DNA from: Mycolicibacterium monacense
GTDB lineage: Bacteria > Actinomycetota > Actinomycetes > Mycobacteriales > Mycobacteriaceae
Reading direction: 5' to 3'
Length of the DNA: 64,000 bases
Assembly (NCBI RefSeq): GCF_010731575.1
Contig: NZ_AP022617.1
Coordinates: 806,001-870,000 of the forward strand
Shown here: piece by piece, positions 61,937 to 64,000 of the stretch
Layout of the letters: the number at the start of each line of letters is the position of its first letter
How positions within the stretch are numbered: the first letter of the stretch is position 1
Program-made: the position numbers and the translations under genes
The notes under the pieces: model-generated
Seen by the model: the letters and a program-made list of their open reading frames with translations, nothing else
The model's database searches: none
What the model was told of the DNA's origin: nothing

Positions 61937-62985
61937 CGGTAGTCGCTGGATTCGGCGAGTTCGGCGGCCGAGGCCATCAGATCGGTCACCACCGGGCCGA
62001 AGGCCAGCAGCTTCTCGTCGTCGCCGGCGCGCTGGAAGCCCTGCTCCAGCACGATCGCCAGCTTCCACTTGGCCAGCACCAGGTAGTAGTCCAGGTCGTC
62101 GACCTGGCGCCCCGACACCTCGGCGTAATGCGCCACGACAGCGTCACGCGACGGCATCCCGCGCATGTCCACGTAGCTCATCTCCGACTCTCCGGGGGCG
62201 TCGGTGTCGTCCGGCCAGGACTGCACCATCCAGCCCAGATCGAGTTTGGGATCACCGACGGTGCCCATCTCCCAGTCGACGATCGCCGCGAGCTGCGCCG
62301 GTGCGCCGTGGCGGTACATGACATTGGCGAACTGGTAGTCGCCGTGCATCAGACCGGGGATGAAGTCGAGCGGTCTGCGGGCGCGCAGCCATGCCGTGGC
62401 CACGTCCAGGCCGGGTAGATCGCGCCGTTTGATCCGCTCGAGGAACCCGATCCACCGGTCCACCTGCCGCTCGTGAAAGCCTTCGGGGCGGCCCAGATCG
62501 GCCAGCCCGCGGGCGCGCCAGTCGACTTTCGACAGCAGCGCAATGCCCTCGGCCAGTTGGTAACTCAGGCCGGGGCGGGCCGACAGGTCGCTGTCGAAGG
62601 GTTCCGGCCAGCGCGCATGGGTGTCCATCGGGGACCACCCGTCGACGAACCCCATGAGGTAGAACGGCCTGCCGAGCACGCCGGGGTCGTCGCACACCCC
62701 CACCGCGGCGGTGTGCGGGACGTCGGTGCCGTCGAGCGCCTCGATGATCCGCCATTCGCGCAGGATGCCCTTGTCCCGGTCCGGGGGCGCGCCGGGCGGG
62801 GGCATCCGCAGCACGCACCGGTGTTCGCCGCGGCGGACCTCGTAGATGACGTTCTGCGTGCCGCCGGAGAGGAAGAAGGTCTGCAGCGGTTCGCCCTTAC
62901 CCGGCAACGCCGCCTCGTCCATCCACGTGGCGAGGCGGGCAGTGTCGATGTCGCGCACGTGAGGAGCAGAATCGGATTGCGTCAC
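61933..62985 (-). CDS. APH-family phosphotransferase, ACAD10/11-associated type
   Basis: GTG 62985 overlaps the acyl-CoA dehydrogenase stop. The 350-residue kinase-like protein has FFLSGGTQNVIYEV, the catalytic loop HGDYQFANVMYR and IVDWEMGTVGDPKLDLGW. This is the aminoglycoside-phosphotransferase fold found fused to, or next to, ACAD10/ACAD11-like dehydrogenases. In that setting the kinase phosphorylates 4-hydroxyacyl-CoA. A similar function in 4-hydroxy acid breakdown is plausible given the neighbour. Confidence 0.88.
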   Translation of the reverse strand: MTQSDSAPHVRDIDTARLATWMDEAALPGKGEPLQTFFLSGGTQNVIYEVRRGEHRCVLRMPPPGAPPDRDKGILREWRIIEALDGTDVPHTAAVGVCDDPGVLGRPFYLMGFVDGWSPMDTHARWPEPFDSDLSARPGLSYQLAEGIALLSKVDWRARGLADLGRPEGFHERQVDRWIGFLERIKRRDLPGLDVATAWLRARRPLDFIPGLMHGDYQFANVMYRHGAPAQLAAIVDWEMGTVGDPKLDLGWMVQSWPDDTDAPGESEMSYVDMRGMPSRDAVVAHYAEVSGRQVDDLDYYLVLAKWKLAIVLEQGFQRAGDDEKLLAFGPVVTDLMASAAELAESSDYR

Positions 62986-64000
62986 AGGTTGCGCACTTCG
63001 TGCTCGAGGAAATCGGCGTACTTGGCGCGCGCCGCTTCACGTTTGGCAGGAATCCACTCCGACGGCCAGGTGCCTTCGGCTGGCCGGTAATCGCGTAGCA
63101 CCTGTTTGGCGACCGTCGTCTTGTGCACCTCGGTGGGGCCGTCGGCGAGGCCCATCACCGCCGCGCCGGTGACCATGCCCATGAACGGCATCTCGTTGGT
63201 GACCCCGAGCGCGCCGTGCACCTGCATGGCCCGCCACGCGATGTCGTGCAGCACGGTCGGCATCACCACCTTGACCGCGGCGATGTCCTTGCGCACCTTC
63301 TTGTAATCGTTGTACTTGTCGATCTCCCATGCGGTGTAGAGCACCATCAGCCGGAACTGGAGCAGCTGGGCGTAGGAGTCGGCGATATAGCCCTGGACGA
63401 ACTGTTTGTCCGACAGCCGGCTGCCCTGGGTCTGGCGGCTGAGCGCGCGTTCGCACATCATGTCCAGCGCCTTGCGGGACAGCCCGATCGTGCGCATGGC
63501 GTGGTGGATGCGGCCGCCGCCCAGGCGGGTCTGCGCGATCGCGAACGCCTGACCTTCCCCGCCGAGCAGTGCGTCCGCAGGCACCCGCACGTTGTCGTAG
63601 TGGATCAGCGCGTGACCGCCGTGGCCTTCGGCCTCCCCGTAGAGGCCGATGTCGCGCACGATGTTCACGCCGGGGGTGTCGGTGGGCACCAGGAACATCG
63701 ACATGCCCTGGTAGGCACTGACATCGGGGTTGGTCACCACCATCACGATGAGGAAGGCGGCCGTCGAGGCGTTGGACGAGAAGAACTTCTGGCCGTTGAT
63801 CACCCAGTGGTCACCGTCGCGCACCGCGCGGGTGGTGAACAACGTCGGGTCGGCGCCGGCGTGCGGTTCGGTCATCGAATAGCAGGAGAACAACTCACCG
63901 TCGAGCAGTGGCCGCAGATACCGCTCCTTCTGCTCGTCGGTGCCGTAGTGCGCGATGATCTCGGCGTTGCCGGTGTCGGGCGCCTGACACCCGAACACGA
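62982..64000 (-). CDS. Acyl-CoA dehydrogenase (ACAD10/11-like), truncated by window edge
   Basis: The C-terminal 340 or so residues are present, and the N terminus lies beyond base 64000. It has MTEPHAGADPTLF, WVINGQKFFSSNAS, QTQGSRLSDKQFVQGYIADSYAQL and LADGPTEVHKTTVAK, with Asp in the place of the usual EGT glutamate, as in ACAD11-type enzymes. It is coupled by GTGA to the kinase-like gene, repeating the kinase-dehydrogenase pairing of mammalian ACAD10/11. Confidence 0.9.
   Translation of the reverse strand, partial: VFGCQAPDTGNAEIIAHYGTDEQKERYLRPLLDGELFSCYSMTEPHAGADPTLFTTRAVRDGDHWVINGQKFFSSNASTAAFLIVMVVTNPDVSAYQGMSMFLVPTDTPGVNIVRDIGLYGEAEGHGGHALIHYDNVRVPADALLGGEGQAFAIAQTRLGGGRIHHAMRTIGLSRKALDMMCERALSRQTQGSRLSDKQFVQGYIADSYAQLLQFRLMVLYTAWEIDKYNDYKKVRKDIAAVKVVMPTVLHDIAWRAMQVHGALGVTNEMPFMGMVTGAAVMGLADGPTEVHKTTVAKQVLRDYRPAEGTWPSEWIPAKREAARAKYADFLEHEVRNL

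Overview
The window reads as chromosome from a fast-growing mycobacterium (Mycolicibacterium-like). It is G+C rich and starts many genes with GTG. It carries a 13E12-family HNH gene, an F420-type luciferase-like oxidoreductase, a mycofactocin-coupled SDR, a wax ester synthase/DGAT gene and many FadE/FadD-type enzymes. This assignment is inferred from gene families, not from a marker gene. There is no rRNA, tRNA, CRISPR array or insertion sequence, and no gene-free stretch over 300 bases.

Layout. 1-6241: the end of an F420 oxidoreductase gene, four 32-bp tandem repeats, a CoA transferase, a divergent ferredoxin, then an acyl-CoA synthetase/two-subunit acyl-CoA dehydrogenase/enoyl-CoA hydratase operon. 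6345-7707: an SOS-boxed 13E12 gene. 7704-11320: two SDRs diverging from thiolase and a MeaB-type GTPase. 11322-14423: a TetR gene with two perfect palindromes in front of a four-gene membrane operon with cytochrome-oxidase subunit III/IV-like proteins but no subunit I. 14450-27546: an IclR-controlled meta-cleavage cluster (hydrolase, MhpA, MhpB, KstD-like flavoproteins, luciferase-like monooxygenase, FMN reductase, cyclase, SDRs). 27591-37518: TetR, 3Fe-4S ferredoxin, P450, amidohydrolase, two M24-fold proteins, crotonase, a fused CoA transferase and an SDR. 37515-44477: epimerase, acyltransferase, FadD, a frameshifted DGAT, the mycofactocin SDR and a TetR. 44665-59676: further acyl-CoA dehydrogenase modules, a seven-gene reverse operon with a Rieske oxygenase, and a complete beta-oxidation set. 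59803-64000: a BetI-like TetR with an unknown protein, then quinone oxidoreductase, phosphotransferase and an acyl-CoA dehydrogenase running off the edge.

Functionally the region is a catabolic island. Oxygenases (MhpA/MhpB, P450, Rieske, luciferase-like) would open or hydroxylate rings. Acyl-CoA synthetases and class III CoA transferases would make CoA thioesters. Eight dehydrogenase subunits, three crotonases, seven SDRs and two thiolases would shorten the side chains. Most genes overlap by ATGA or GTGA junctions, so long operons are probably translationally coupled.

The strongest unexplained signal is a 15-bp palindrome, GAGAA-N5-TTCTC. It occurs in four divergent promoter regions (2077, 9243, 44600, 52561), with degenerate copies at 43723 and 52708. 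It ties distant operons into one apparent regulon. The TetR at 43824-44477, whose own promoter holds the best copy, is the natural candidate regulator. Other notable points are the mini-ORF repeat chain, an M24 pair with one metal-less member, a CoA-transferase fusion with one dead half, and an amidohydrolase lacking its HxH motif.
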